Program-made: the position numbers and the translations under genes
Assembly (NCBI GenBank): GCA_002687665.1
Contig: NZAX01000030.1
Location: 1 to 11,159 of the forward strand
Direction of reading: 5' to 3'
From: Flavobacteriaceae bacterium
Lineage (GTDB): Bacteria; Bacteroidota; Bacteroidia; Flavobacteriales; Flavobacteriaceae
DNA: 11,159 bases
Shown here: positions 1-6,430 of the stretch, piece by piece
How the letters are laid out: every line of letters begins with the position of its first letter
Numbering within the stretch: the first letter of the stretch is position 1
Notes under the pieces: model-generated
Database searches by the model: none
Told to the model about the DNA's origin: nothing
Seen by the model: only the letters and a program-made list of their open reading frames with translations

Positions 1-827
1 TCTCACTCACCATTGACAAAGCTAACTACTTTGCTTTTAAAATGGATGACATCGAAGAGCAGTTCTCTCATGTTGACTTCGTAAGTCTAGCTGCAGATAG
101 AGCAGCCTACAAAATGGCAGACGCTATTGACGTAGATGTTCTTTCTTACATGTCAGGCTACAGCACAGCTGGAGCATTGATTACTTCAACTTCAGGTGAT
201 GCACAGCACCCAACATCAAGTGAAATCAACGGTGAATTTTTAAAGACTAACCAGTTGGACGCTACTGATATGGGCGCATTAGGGTCAGCAGACGCTGCAT
301 CAACAGCATACGCTACTGGGGATTCCATTCCAATGGCAACACGCTTACCTGGTGCAACCTCTCTATCATCAGCTACTGTATCTCCATTAACAGTCATAGC
401 ACGTATGGCACGTCAAATGGATACAGCAGATGTTGATTCAAGAGGGCGTTGGTTGGTAGTAGATCCAGTATTCATGGAAATGCTAAAAGATGAAGACTCA
501 CGTCTTCTCAATGCAGACTTCGGTGGATCAGGTCTACAAAATGGATTGGTTGCAGGAAACATTCACGGTTTTCAAGTGTACGTTTCAAACAACCTACCTG
601 CCAAAGGTAATGGTCCAACACATGCTGGCGCACTAGCCCAAGATGCACACTACGGTGTAATCTTAGGTGGACAGCAAGAGTCTGTAGCGACTGCAGAGCA
701 AATGAACAAAGTTGAGAACTATAGAGATCCCGACTCATTTGCAGACATTGTACGTGGTATGCACCTATATGGACGTAAGATTCTACGCCCACAAGGATTG
801 GTGTCAGCTATTTACAACGTTGCTTAA
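1..827 (+). CDS. Major capsid protein, 3' part (5' end outside window)
   Basis: This is the C-terminal part of a phage major capsid protein, the subunit that forms the icosahedral head shell. The reading frame is open from base 3, before the first internal Met codon at 42, so the gene starts upstream of the window. About 275 residues are visible. Recognisable patterns are IDKANYFAFKMDD near the start, VDPVFMEMLKDEDSRL in the middle, and a C-terminal stretch GRKILRPQGLVSAIY. These match capsid proteins of marine podoviruses; the HK97 fold is inferred from family knowledge, not seen directly. It is followed by a hairpin and then a small virion-type gene, an order that fits a late structural operon. 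I see no frameshift signal near its 3' end of the kind that makes T7 gp10B. Confidence 0.85.
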   Translation, partial: SLTIDKANYFAFKMDDIEEQFSHVDFVSLAADRAAYKMADAIDVDVLSYMSGYSTAGALITSTSGDAQHPTSSEINGEFLKTNQLDATDMGALGSADAASTAYATGDSIPMATRLPGATSLSSATVSPLTVIARMARQMDTADVDSRGRWLVVDPVFMEMLKDEDSRLLNADFGGSGLQNGLVAGNIHGFQVYVSNNLPAKGNGPTHAGALAQDAHYGVILGGQQESVATAEQMNKVENYRDPDSFADIVRGMHLYGRKILRPQGLVSAIYNVA

Positions 828-836
828 TCAAGATAA

Positions 837-869
837 ACTTAGAGGCTGGCTTAATGCTGGCCTCTTAGT
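837..869 (+). terminator. Hairpin after the capsid gene (possible terminator or processing site)
   Basis: This inverted repeat lies ten bases past the capsid stop codon. The inner stem pairs 841-850 (AGAGGCUGGC) with 856-865 (GCUGGCCUCU): ten pairs, two of them G-U, closing a UUAAU loop. After one U-U mismatch the stem continues for three more pairs (837-839 with 867-869). T7-like phages often have a leaky terminator just after the capsid gene, so a transcription-attenuating role is plausible. No clear U tract follows, which weakens the call as a factor-independent terminator. An mRNA stability or processing hairpin is the alternative. Confidence 0.55.
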
Positions 870-904
870 GCATTTACATTGCCCTTAACAAAAGGAACAT
901 TCTC

Positions 905-1345
905 ATGGGTACTATTACTACAGCAATGTGCAACAGCTTCAAGCAAGAGCTACTTGGGGGTGTTCACGATTTAGACACACACACGCTAAAATTAGCGTTA
1001 ATTAAACCTTCTCCAACAAGTTCGTTTGGTGCAGCTACAACTAACTATTCTGATCTTACAGCTAACTCAGATGAAGCTTCAGGAACAAACTATAGTGCAG
1101 GGGGGCAAAACTTAGATTCCGCTACAATATCTTTATCGGGAACTACGGCATTTGTAGACTTTGCAGATGAAGTGTTCTCGAACCTAACAATCACGGCTGC
1201 TGGAGCTTTGATATATAACAGTTCGGCAAGTAACAAAGCTATAGCTGTATTTTCGTTTGGCTCAAACGTAGCATCAACAGCAGGTGATTTTACTGTTATC
1301 TTTCCAGCAGCAGATGCATCCAACGCAGTTCTACGTATAACGTAA
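905..1345 (+). CDS. Small beta-rich virion-type protein of unknown function
   Basis: This 146-residue protein is of a type I recognise from marine phage genomes, where it is usually left as hypothetical. It opens with a conserved-looking MCNSFKQELLGGVHDL segment. A Ser/Thr/Ala/Gly-rich beta body follows, with strands such as TLKLALIK (about residues 26-33) and DFTVIFPA near the end, and a closing VLRIT strand. No membrane segment or catalytic motif is visible. The start at 905 is supported by the purine-rich AAAGGAA at 891-897. Its place directly after the capsid gene suggests a head decoration, cement or fibre-associated role, but that is inference from position and composition only. Confidence 0.7.
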   Translation: MGTITTAMCNSFKQELLGGVHDLDTHTLKLALIKPSPTSSFGAATTNYSDLTANSDEASGTNYSAGGQNLDSATISLSGTTAFVDFADEVFSNLTITAAGALIYNSSASNKAIAVFSFGSNVASTAGDFTVIFPAADASNAVLRIT

Positions 1346-1355
1346 GGATACTAAA

Positions 1356-2771
1356 ATGGCACTAGTAAATCCAAATAGAGTAAAAGAAACGACTGAAACT
1401 ACTGGAACAGGAACCTACACTCTAGAAGGAGCCACAGGAAACTTCCAAGGGTTTACAGCAGTAGGAGATGGTAATACATGTTACTATTGCTGTACTGATG
1501 GCACTCAATTCGAGATTGGCATCGGCACATTTACGGCCTCTGGAACCACTCTTGCAAGAACTACAATACTAAGTAGTACGAACAGTAACAATGCTATAAA
1601 CTGGTCTTCGGGTGAAAAAGATATTTTTGTCACCCTGCCATCTTCTAAATTAGTATTTGAAGATGCTAGTAACAATGTAGCAATAGGAAATAATATTACT
1701 GTTGGTGGAACTGTTGATGGTAGAGACTTAGCTACAGATGGTGCAAAATTAGATGGCATTGAAGCAAGTGCAACTGCTGATCAAACAGCAGCAGAAATTA
1801 GAACTCTTGTTGAAAGTGCTACAGACAGTAATGTTTTTACAGATGCTGACCATACCAAGTTAAATGGTATAGAAGCATCAGCTACAGCAGATCAAACAGC
1901 AGCAGAAATTAGAACGCTTGTTGAAAGTGCCACAGACAGTAATGTGTTTACTGATGCTGATCATACGAAGTTAAATGGTATTGAGGCTTCAGCAACGGCT
2001 GACCAAACAGATGCTGAAATAAAAACTGCATATGAAAATAACTCTGATACAAATGCTTTTACTGATGCGTTGTTAACTAAGCTAAATGGTATTGAGACAA
2101 GCGCAACGGCTGACCAAACTAAATCAGACATAGATGCGTTAAATATTAATGCTGATTTATTGGATGGACAGCATGGCTCTTACTATCAAACAGCCGCTAC
2201 TGCATTAGGCTACGTTGATGTAGCTACAGCAAATTACGGTACTATAAAAGTAGACGATGATCGTGGAGTTTCTTGGGCAGGTTATGGTATTCGTGATGAT
2301 TGGACGATGATGTCTGATGGCGCAAGTAATTTTGGCATTTATAACGATACTGACAATGAATGGGCGATACTTTGTAGGCGAAATGCAGAAGTAGAATTGT
2401 ATCATAACGGTAGTGAAAAAGCCTACACACAAAGTGGCGGTTTTTATGTCAATGGTACTATGACTGCATCTGGCAATGTTACAGCTTATTCAGATGAAAA
2501 ACTCAAAGACAATATTGAGCCAATAGAAAACCCGATTGAAAAAATAAAAGCTATTCAAGGCGTAACTTTTAATCGTAATGATATTGAAGGTAACCCAAAA
2601 CAAACTGGTGTTATTGCTCAACAGGTAGAAAGAGTTTTGCCAGAAGTTGTCGAAACTGATGAAAAAGGAATTAAAACCGTTGCTTATGGCAATATGGTGG
2701 GCTTATTAGTTGAAGCAATCAGAAAACAGCAAGATGAAATAGAAGAACTAAGAGCAATACTTGAGGGTTAA
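1356..2771 (+). CDS. Tail fibre/spike with 37-aa repeats and C-terminal S74 autocleaving chaperone domain
   Basis: A 471-residue fibre-type protein. Residues 1 to about 105 form a module starting MALVNPNRVKETTETTGTG, which I recognise as the N-terminal, probably virion-attaching, part of many marine phage fibres. Residues 131-255 hold repeats of the pattern KLNGIEASATADQ. A segment LLDGQHGSYYQ follows, common in phage fibres. The C-terminal 93 residues match the intramolecular chaperone of endosialidase family (peptidase S74), beginning SDEKLKDNIEPI and ending in a helix rich in Glu, Lys and Gln. In that family the domain drives trimer folding and then cuts itself off just before the Ser. The proposed Ser-Lys pair here is S379 and K384, with the known five-residue spacing. 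The likely role is host attachment. The RBS AAGGA is at 1344-1348. The cluster C42, C45, C46 is unusual for a fibre. Confidence 0.85.
   Translation: MALVNPNRVKETTETTGTGTYTLEGATGNFQGFTAVGDGNTCYYCCTDGTQFEIGIGTFTASGTTLARTTILSSTNSNNAINWSSGEKDIFVTLPSSKLVFEDASNNVAIGNNITVGGTVDGRDLATDGAKLDGIEASATADQTAAEIRTLVESATDSNVFTDADHTKLNGIEASATADQTAAEIRTLVESATDSNVFTDADHTKLNGIEASATADQTDAEIKTAYENNSDTNAFTDALLTKLNGIETSATADQTKSDIDALNINADLLDGQHGSYYQTAATALGYVDVATANYGTIKVDDDRGVSWAGYGIRDDWTMMSDGASNFGIYNDTDNEWAILCRRNAEVELYHNGSEKAYTQSGGFYVNGTMTASGNVTAYSDEKLKDNIEPIENPIEKIKAIQGVTFNRNDIEGNPKQTGVIAQQVERVLPEVVETDEKGIKTVAYGNMVGLLVEAIRKQQDEIEELRAILEG
1746..2120 (+). repeat. Tandem 111-bp (37-aa) repeats in the fibre shaft
   Basis: Three full 37-residue units start at K131 (1746), K168 (1857) and K205 (1968). 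A partial fourth starts at K242 (2079) and fades out after about 14 residues. Each begins with a KL(D/N)GIE(A/T)SATADQT pattern. Units 1 and 2 differ at one residue in 37, yet by my count at 16 of 111 bases. Unit 3 is more divergent in its second half. Repeats of this kind form elongated trimeric shafts in phage fibres. Confidence 0.9.
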
Positions 2772-2773
2772 AT

Positions 2774-3727
2774 ATGCCATTACCATCTAGTGGATCATTA
2801 TCAATGTCGCAAATTGCGGCTGAATTTGGTGGCTCTGCACCACACTCTTTAAGCGAATATTATGGCGTAGCAAGTGGCATACCCAGTAGTGGCACAATAA
2901 GCTTTAACCAATTTTATGGTGCTGCAAATGCTGCCTATGTCTATGCTACTGGTGGAAGTGTTTCACAAAGCGGTAATTACAGAACGCATTACTTTTATAG
3001 CAACGGTTATTTCAATATAACAAATGGTGGTAACAGTGCAGGTTCCAACACAGTTACATATTTAGTCGTTGCAGGTGGCGGCGGTGGTTCTGGTATTGGC
3101 GGCGGTGGCGGTGGCGGTTATAGATATGGCTCTAAAACTGTTAGCGCAGGGAATAATTATATAAGTATTGGCGGTGGTGGTGCTGGCAGAACTTCGAGCT
3201 ATTATTATCAGGCTGGTGGTAATGGTGGCAATAGTTCTGCTATAGGTATTACCTCAACTGGTGGCGGTGGCGGTGCATCTACAGAGCCAAGCTACGGTGC
3301 TGGAAACGGTGGATCTGGTGGCGGTGGTGGTTTCGATACTGGAACAGCAACATACTATAGCGGTGGTACTGGTATATCAGGTCAAGGTAATAGTGGCGGT
3401 AGTGGACGTAGATTAGCTGGCGGTGGTGGCGGTGGCTCAAACGGTAGCGGTCAAAATGGATTTGCAAGAGGAAACAACCTAGGCGGTGTTGGCGGTAGCG
3501 CACGTTACCATTTCGGTGGTTATAGAGGTGGTGGTGGCGGTGGTACTAGTTGGACAACAAACATTGCTTCTGGCTCTGGCGGTGGCGGCAATGGTGGTGG
3601 CCTTAGTAGCCCACCTCCCTTTCCTGGCTCTGGCAACACTGGAGGCGGTGGTGGTTCAGGTTGGAACGGTTCGGCAGGACGTGCTGGCGGTTCTGGCATT
3701 GTAATTCTTCAATATAGGTTTCAGTAA
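2774..3727 (+). CDS. Glycine-rich LPSSG-type tail adhesin
   Basis: A 317-residue protein, probably a receptor-binding fibre tip or adhesin. Residues 1-32 hold an LPSSG module (LPSSGSLSMSQIAAEFGG and then SEYYG), partly repeated at about residues 36-50 (IPSSGTISFNQFYGA). A short beta region leads to YLVVAGGGGG at residues 96-105. From there to about residue 305 it is dominated by glycine runs separated by short variable stretches rich in Ser, Tyr and Asn. It ends GGSGIVILQYRFQ, the usual closing strand of glycine-rich phage proteins. In phage S16 gp38 similar glycine motifs form a polyglycine II sandwich that displays receptor-binding loops; applying that here is inference. It starts two bases after the S74 fibre stop, so the two are surely co-expressed. 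The glycine codons are almost all GGT or GGC. Confidence 0.75.
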   Translation: MPLPSSGSLSMSQIAAEFGGSAPHSLSEYYGVASGIPSSGTISFNQFYGAANAAYVYATGGSVSQSGNYRTHYFYSNGYFNITNGGNSAGSNTVTYLVVAGGGGGSGIGGGGGGGYRYGSKTVSAGNNYISIGGGGAGRTSSYYYQAGGNGGNSSAIGITSTGGGGGASTEPSYGAGNGGSGGGGGFDTGTATYYSGGTGISGQGNSGGSGRRLAGGGGGGSNGSGQNGFARGNNLGGVGGSARYHFGGYRGGGGGGTSWTTNIASGSGGGGNGGGLSSPPPFPGSGNTGGGGGSGWNGSAGRAGGSGIVILQYRFQ

Positions 3728-4105
3728 ATGGCACACTTTGCAAGACTTGAAGATAACATTGTTACTGACATAGTTGTTATAGGCAATGATGATATTCTTG
3801 ATGAAGAAGGAAACGAAAGCGAAGCTGTTGGCATTACTTTTTTAAAAAATATGTTTGGTGAAGATACTGTTTGGAAACAAACAAGTTACAACGATAATAT
3901 TAGGAAAAGATATGCCGCTATTGGAGACACTTATAACGCAGATATAGATGCCTTTGTTTGCCCAAAACCTTTTGCTTCATGGACAATGAACAGCGAAAAT
4001 GGAGAATGGGAGCCACCCATAGAAAGACCACCAGACACAGAAACGCATTATCATTTGTGGGATGAAGAAAATCAGCAATGGGTTCAATCAAGTTTTGTTG
4101 AGTAG
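3728..4105 (+). CDS. Acidic 125-aa phage protein, possibly fibre-associated
   Basis: This small acidic protein begins on the base after the preceding stop codon, so translation is probably coupled. It resembles a family common in marine phages with the pattern MAHFARLEDNIVTDIVVI at the start, then FGEDTVWKQTSYN, an IGDTY segment and CPKPFASW. The last third contains WEPP and YHLWDEENQQW. Tryptophan and Asp/Glu-rich C-terminal motifs of the Y-x-WDE-x-x-x-x-W kind also occur in tail fibre assembly chaperones, and the gene sits right after an adhesin gene, so a role in fibre assembly or as a small virion part is possible. No catalytic motif, signal peptide or membrane segment is visible. The family is recognised; the function is not established. 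Confidence 0.7.
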   Translation: MAHFARLEDNIVTDIVVIGNDDILDEEGNESEAVGITFLKNMFGEDTVWKQTSYNDNIRKRYAAIGDTYNADIDAFVCPKPFASWTMNSENGEWEPPIERPPDTETHYHLWDEENQQWVQSSFVE

Positions 4106-4117
4106 AAAGAAAGTTAA

Positions 4118-5413
4118 ATGTTAGCCCTTACTTCAATAGCCGAAACAGCGATAAGTGCTTTAGGTGGCGAAGGTAACTTTGTTGTTCTTCCTGCAGTAAC
4201 TACGCAAGGTGTAGCTAATTCTCCTACTACCACAGGTATTGCTGCACCAAACGAACTTGTTGGACAGGCTGCTGCTGGGGCAGTAGGTACTATTACAGGT
4301 CAGGGTCCAGCAACTACTAGCATTTCTGGCCTAGCAAGTTCTACAAGTATATCTGCATTAACATTTGGTGCTGCAGCAAACACCACATCCCCTGCAGCTA
4401 CAGCATCGACTGCAATTAATTCAACCACTCAAACAGGTGAAGCAGGTCCAACGTTAGCAACTGTAAATGCTCTTGGTTCTGCATTTGGAGATGTTGAATC
4501 ATTAACAACACATAATTATACAATAACTGTAGCTAATAGTGGAAGTGGTAATAAATTTTATATAGATGGTGTAGAAGCTGCTGAACTAACATTAGTAAAA
4601 GGATTAACATACGTATTTGATGTAAGCGATAGTAGTAATAGTGGACATCCATTTAGATTTAAAGATGCTTCTGGTAATGCTTACACTACAGGAGTTACTA
4701 CTTCGGGAACAGCAGGACAAACAGGAGCTACAGTAACACTAGAGCTTGCTACAACTGGTACAATGCCATATAGATATTATTGCACCTTACATGGTAACGG
4801 TATGGGTAATATTATAAGGACTGCTGAAAGTACCACAAATTTTACTGTAACTGTTTCAAATGTAGGTGGGGTTAACGTATTTGTTTTAAATGGTGTAAAC
4901 ACTCCAACCCTACAACTTTCCAAAGGAACAACATATGTCTTTGATGTAAGTGATAGTAGTGTTTCTGGACACCCACTAGCATTTAAAAATGGTTCATCAT
5001 CTTATACTAGCGGAGTTACGGTAAGCGGTACAGCAGGTAATTCAGGCGCAACTGTGACATTTGCTGTTCCTACAAACGCACCTTCTCAAGGACTAAGATA
5101 TTACTGTACCTCACATGGCAATGCTATGGGAAATACTATAACTACCAGTAGTAATTCTGCATCTCTATTTGTAACTGGCCCAGCAAATTTTACAATACCA
5201 GCTACAACTAGTGCCTTTAGTCAAACTGCACCAACGGTAACTGGACCAGGAAATATAACGATAGGTAGTGTAATCGCTCCTGCAGTTAAAAATTCTATCT
5301 CTGCTAATGGTGTAGTCTTTCCTTTTGAAAATTTTGCAGATCAATTTAATAGGGGTAGAACAGTAGTTATACGTCCTGTAAACAAACATAGAGTAGTATA
5401 TATAACTAGTTAA
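4118..5413 (+). CDS. Structural protein with two tandem cupredoxin-like domains
   Basis: This 431-residue protein has three parts. Residues 1-130 are low-complexity, rich in Ala, Thr, Gly and Ser. Residues 133-233 and 241-341 are two copies of one beta-domain with a period of exactly 108 residues. Each carries the motif TYVFDVSDSS, then SGHP, then YYC-x-x-H-G-N-x-MGN. The ligand-type residues are H177, C222, H225, M229 in copy one and H285, C330, H333, M337 in copy two. This is the His-Cys-His-Met set of type 1 (blue) copper proteins, so a cupredoxin fold is likely. Residues 342-431 form a beta-rich tail ending RTVVIRPVNKHRVVYITS. Similar domains occur in other marine phage structural proteins. 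The lack of a visible signal peptide and the late-operon setting point to a virion part. Copper binding itself is inferred. The ribosome site is weak (purine-rich stretch at 4104-4113). Confidence 0.75.
   Translation: MLALTSIAETAISALGGEGNFVVLPAVTTQGVANSPTTTGIAAPNELVGQAAAGAVGTITGQGPATTSISGLASSTSISALTFGAAANTTSPAATASTAINSTTQTGEAGPTLATVNALGSAFGDVESLTTHNYTITVANSGSGNKFYIDGVEAAELTLVKGLTYVFDVSDSSNSGHPFRFKDASGNAYTTGVTTSGTAGQTGATVTLELATTGTMPYRYYCTLHGNGMGNIIRTAESTTNFTVTVSNVGGVNVFVLNGVNTPTLQLSKGTTYVFDVSDSSVSGHPLAFKNGSSSYTSGVTVSGTAGNSGATVTFAVPTNAPSQGLRYYCTSHGNAMGNTITTSSNSASLFVTGPANFTIPATTSAFSQTAPTVTGPGNITIGSVIAPAVKNSISANGVVFPFENFADQFNRGRTVVIRPVNKHRVVYITS
4514..5140 (+). repeat. Duplicated 324-bp cupredoxin-like domain
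   Basis: Two in-frame copies encode residues 133-233 and 241-341 of the same protein. The spacing between the metal-ligand-type residues is the same in both: 45 residues from His to Cys, then C-x2-H-x3-M. The copies have clearly diverged between these points, so the duplication is not recent, while the ligand positions are kept. Confidence 0.85.
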
Positions 5414-5422
5414 GGATATGAC

Positions 5423-5740
5423 ATGGCGTACAAATGGCCTGAAAAAGACCCTGATGAACAGCAAGACTTCAGTGTAGATTGGTCTAGGTTCTTGGGTGAT
5501 AACAATCTATCATCAGCTTTATTTTCTGTAGAAGATTCAGACGGAACTAAAGTACCAGTAGAAACAGCACAAACGGTAGATGGGTTACAGTTTTTAGCTA
5601 CCACTACTTCTGGCAACGTAGCCACTGCACGTTTTGCTGGAGGTACAAATCATAAAAGATATAATATAACTTGTCGTATAACTACAACACAAGGACTAAC
5701 ATTTGAACGCACGGTGATATTACCGATTAGGGAAAGATAA
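5423..5740 (+). CDS. Small virion-type protein, beta-sandwich, function unknown
   Basis: A 105-residue protein with the N-terminal pattern WPEKDPDEQQDFSVDWSRFL, then GDN and alternating hydrophobic strands, ending ERTVILPIRER. The combination of an early Asp-Trp-Ser motif, the mid-protein AGGTNHKRYNITCRI strand and a terminal basic strand is typical of a small protein family seen in many phage structural operons, often beside head-tail joining genes. An Ig-like beta-sandwich is likely from the strand pattern. The TAAGGA that overlaps the preceding stop (5411-5416) serves as its ribosome site. It ends directly before tail tubular protein A, so a role at the head-tail or tail-fibre interface is a reasonable but unproven guess. 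Confidence 0.7.
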   Translation: MAYKWPEKDPDEQQDFSVDWSRFLGDNNLSSALFSVEDSDGTKVPVETAQTVDGLQFLATTTSGNVATARFAGGTNHKRYNITCRITTTQGLTFERTVILPIRER

Positions 5741-6430
5741 ATGGCTTATAATTTTCTTGGCTTAGTTAACGATGTTAACAACAGACTAAACGAAGTACAG
5801 CTAACTTCTACAAACTTTTCTGCTGCTGTAGGGTATTATGGTTTAGCTAAAGATGCTGTAAACTCATCAATAAGACATATTAATCAAGAAGAGTATGAGT
5901 GGCCTTGGAATCATGTACAGGAAGAACTAGTGTTAGCTGCTGGTACTATGAAGTATGCTTATTCACCAGATGTCAAAACAATAAATATGAACTCCTTCAG
6001 AACAAAAAGAGATGATAGTTTAAGTATAGGAACAGAAAAACTTAAATCTTTAGTATATGAAGAGTGGATAGAAAAATATGCTGACGATGAGTTTAACACA
6101 TCAGCAAGCATACGTGGGATACCTACGCACATTATAAGAACTCCGGGCAGAGAACTTATATGTCATCCTGTACCTGACAAAGCATACACTATAGTATACG
6201 AATATTATACATTAGGATACGATTTAGAAAATGCACTCGATGTTCCTCCTATACCAGAGTCATACAGATTTGCCATAGTAGAGGGTGCAATGTACTATGC
6301 TTATCAGTTTAGAGGGGATACACAATCTGCACAATTAGCTCTTCAGAAGTTTGAAGAACAAATCAAATACCTACGCTCTATAAATATAAATAGAACGCCA
6401 TATCTAAGAGACACAAGAGTACATTTTTAA
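5741..6430 (+). CDS. Tail tubular protein A-like (T7 gp11 type adaptor)
   Basis: A 229-residue protein, probably the ring that joins the portal to the tail nozzle in short-tailed phages. The N-terminal half is helical (VNDVNNRLNEVQL, then GLAKDAVNSSIRHINQ). A WPWNH motif follows near residue 55, then a beta-rich middle with the pattern ELVLAAGTMKYAYSP. YEEWIEKYADDE and CHPVPDKAYTIVYEYY come later. The C-terminal helices contain IPESYRFAIVEGAMYYAYQFRGD, split here only by naming. The end RTPYLRDTRVHF is typical of marine podovirus versions. T7 gp11 is about 196 residues, so this one is slightly longer. It is directly followed, with a one-base TAATG overlap, by a gp12-like gene, which strengthens the call. 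The relation to P22 gp4-type adaptors is an alternative label for the same role. Confidence 0.75.
   Translation: MAYNFLGLVNDVNNRLNEVQLTSTNFSAAVGYYGLAKDAVNSSIRHINQEEYEWPWNHVQEELVLAAGTMKYAYSPDVKTINMNSFRTKRDDSLSIGTEKLKSLVYEEWIEKYADDEFNTSASIRGIPTHIIRTPGRELICHPVPDKAYTIVYEYYTLGYDLENALDVPPIPESYRFAIVEGAMYYAYQFRGDTQSAQLALQKFEEQIKYLRSININRTPYLRDTRVHF

Noticed and set aside
828..904. Phage RNA polymerase promoter in the gap after the capsid gene
   Set aside because: I looked for a T7-type or sigma70-type promoter and found no convincing match; only the hairpin and a ribosome site are visible.
1746..2120. Regular 111-bp repeats as a CRISPR-like array
   Set aside because: The repeats are in frame, contiguous, lack spacers and encode a fibre shaft pattern.
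3279..3503. Open frame on the minus strand inside the glycine-rich gene
   Set aside because: It is the reverse complement of GGT/GGC repeats, giving a His/Tyr/Arg-rich product with no family-like pattern. The + strand frame is a recognisable adhesin.
3060..3690. G-quadruplex potential from dense GG runs on the + strand
   Set aside because: Most runs are only two guanines long and arise from glycine codons, so a regulatory structure is not supported beyond the coding explanation.
3486..3704. Open + strand frame overlapping the glycine-rich gene in another frame
   Set aside because: The Val/Ala/Leu-rich product is what shifted glycine codons yield. There is no ribosome site and it lies wholly inside the adhesin gene.
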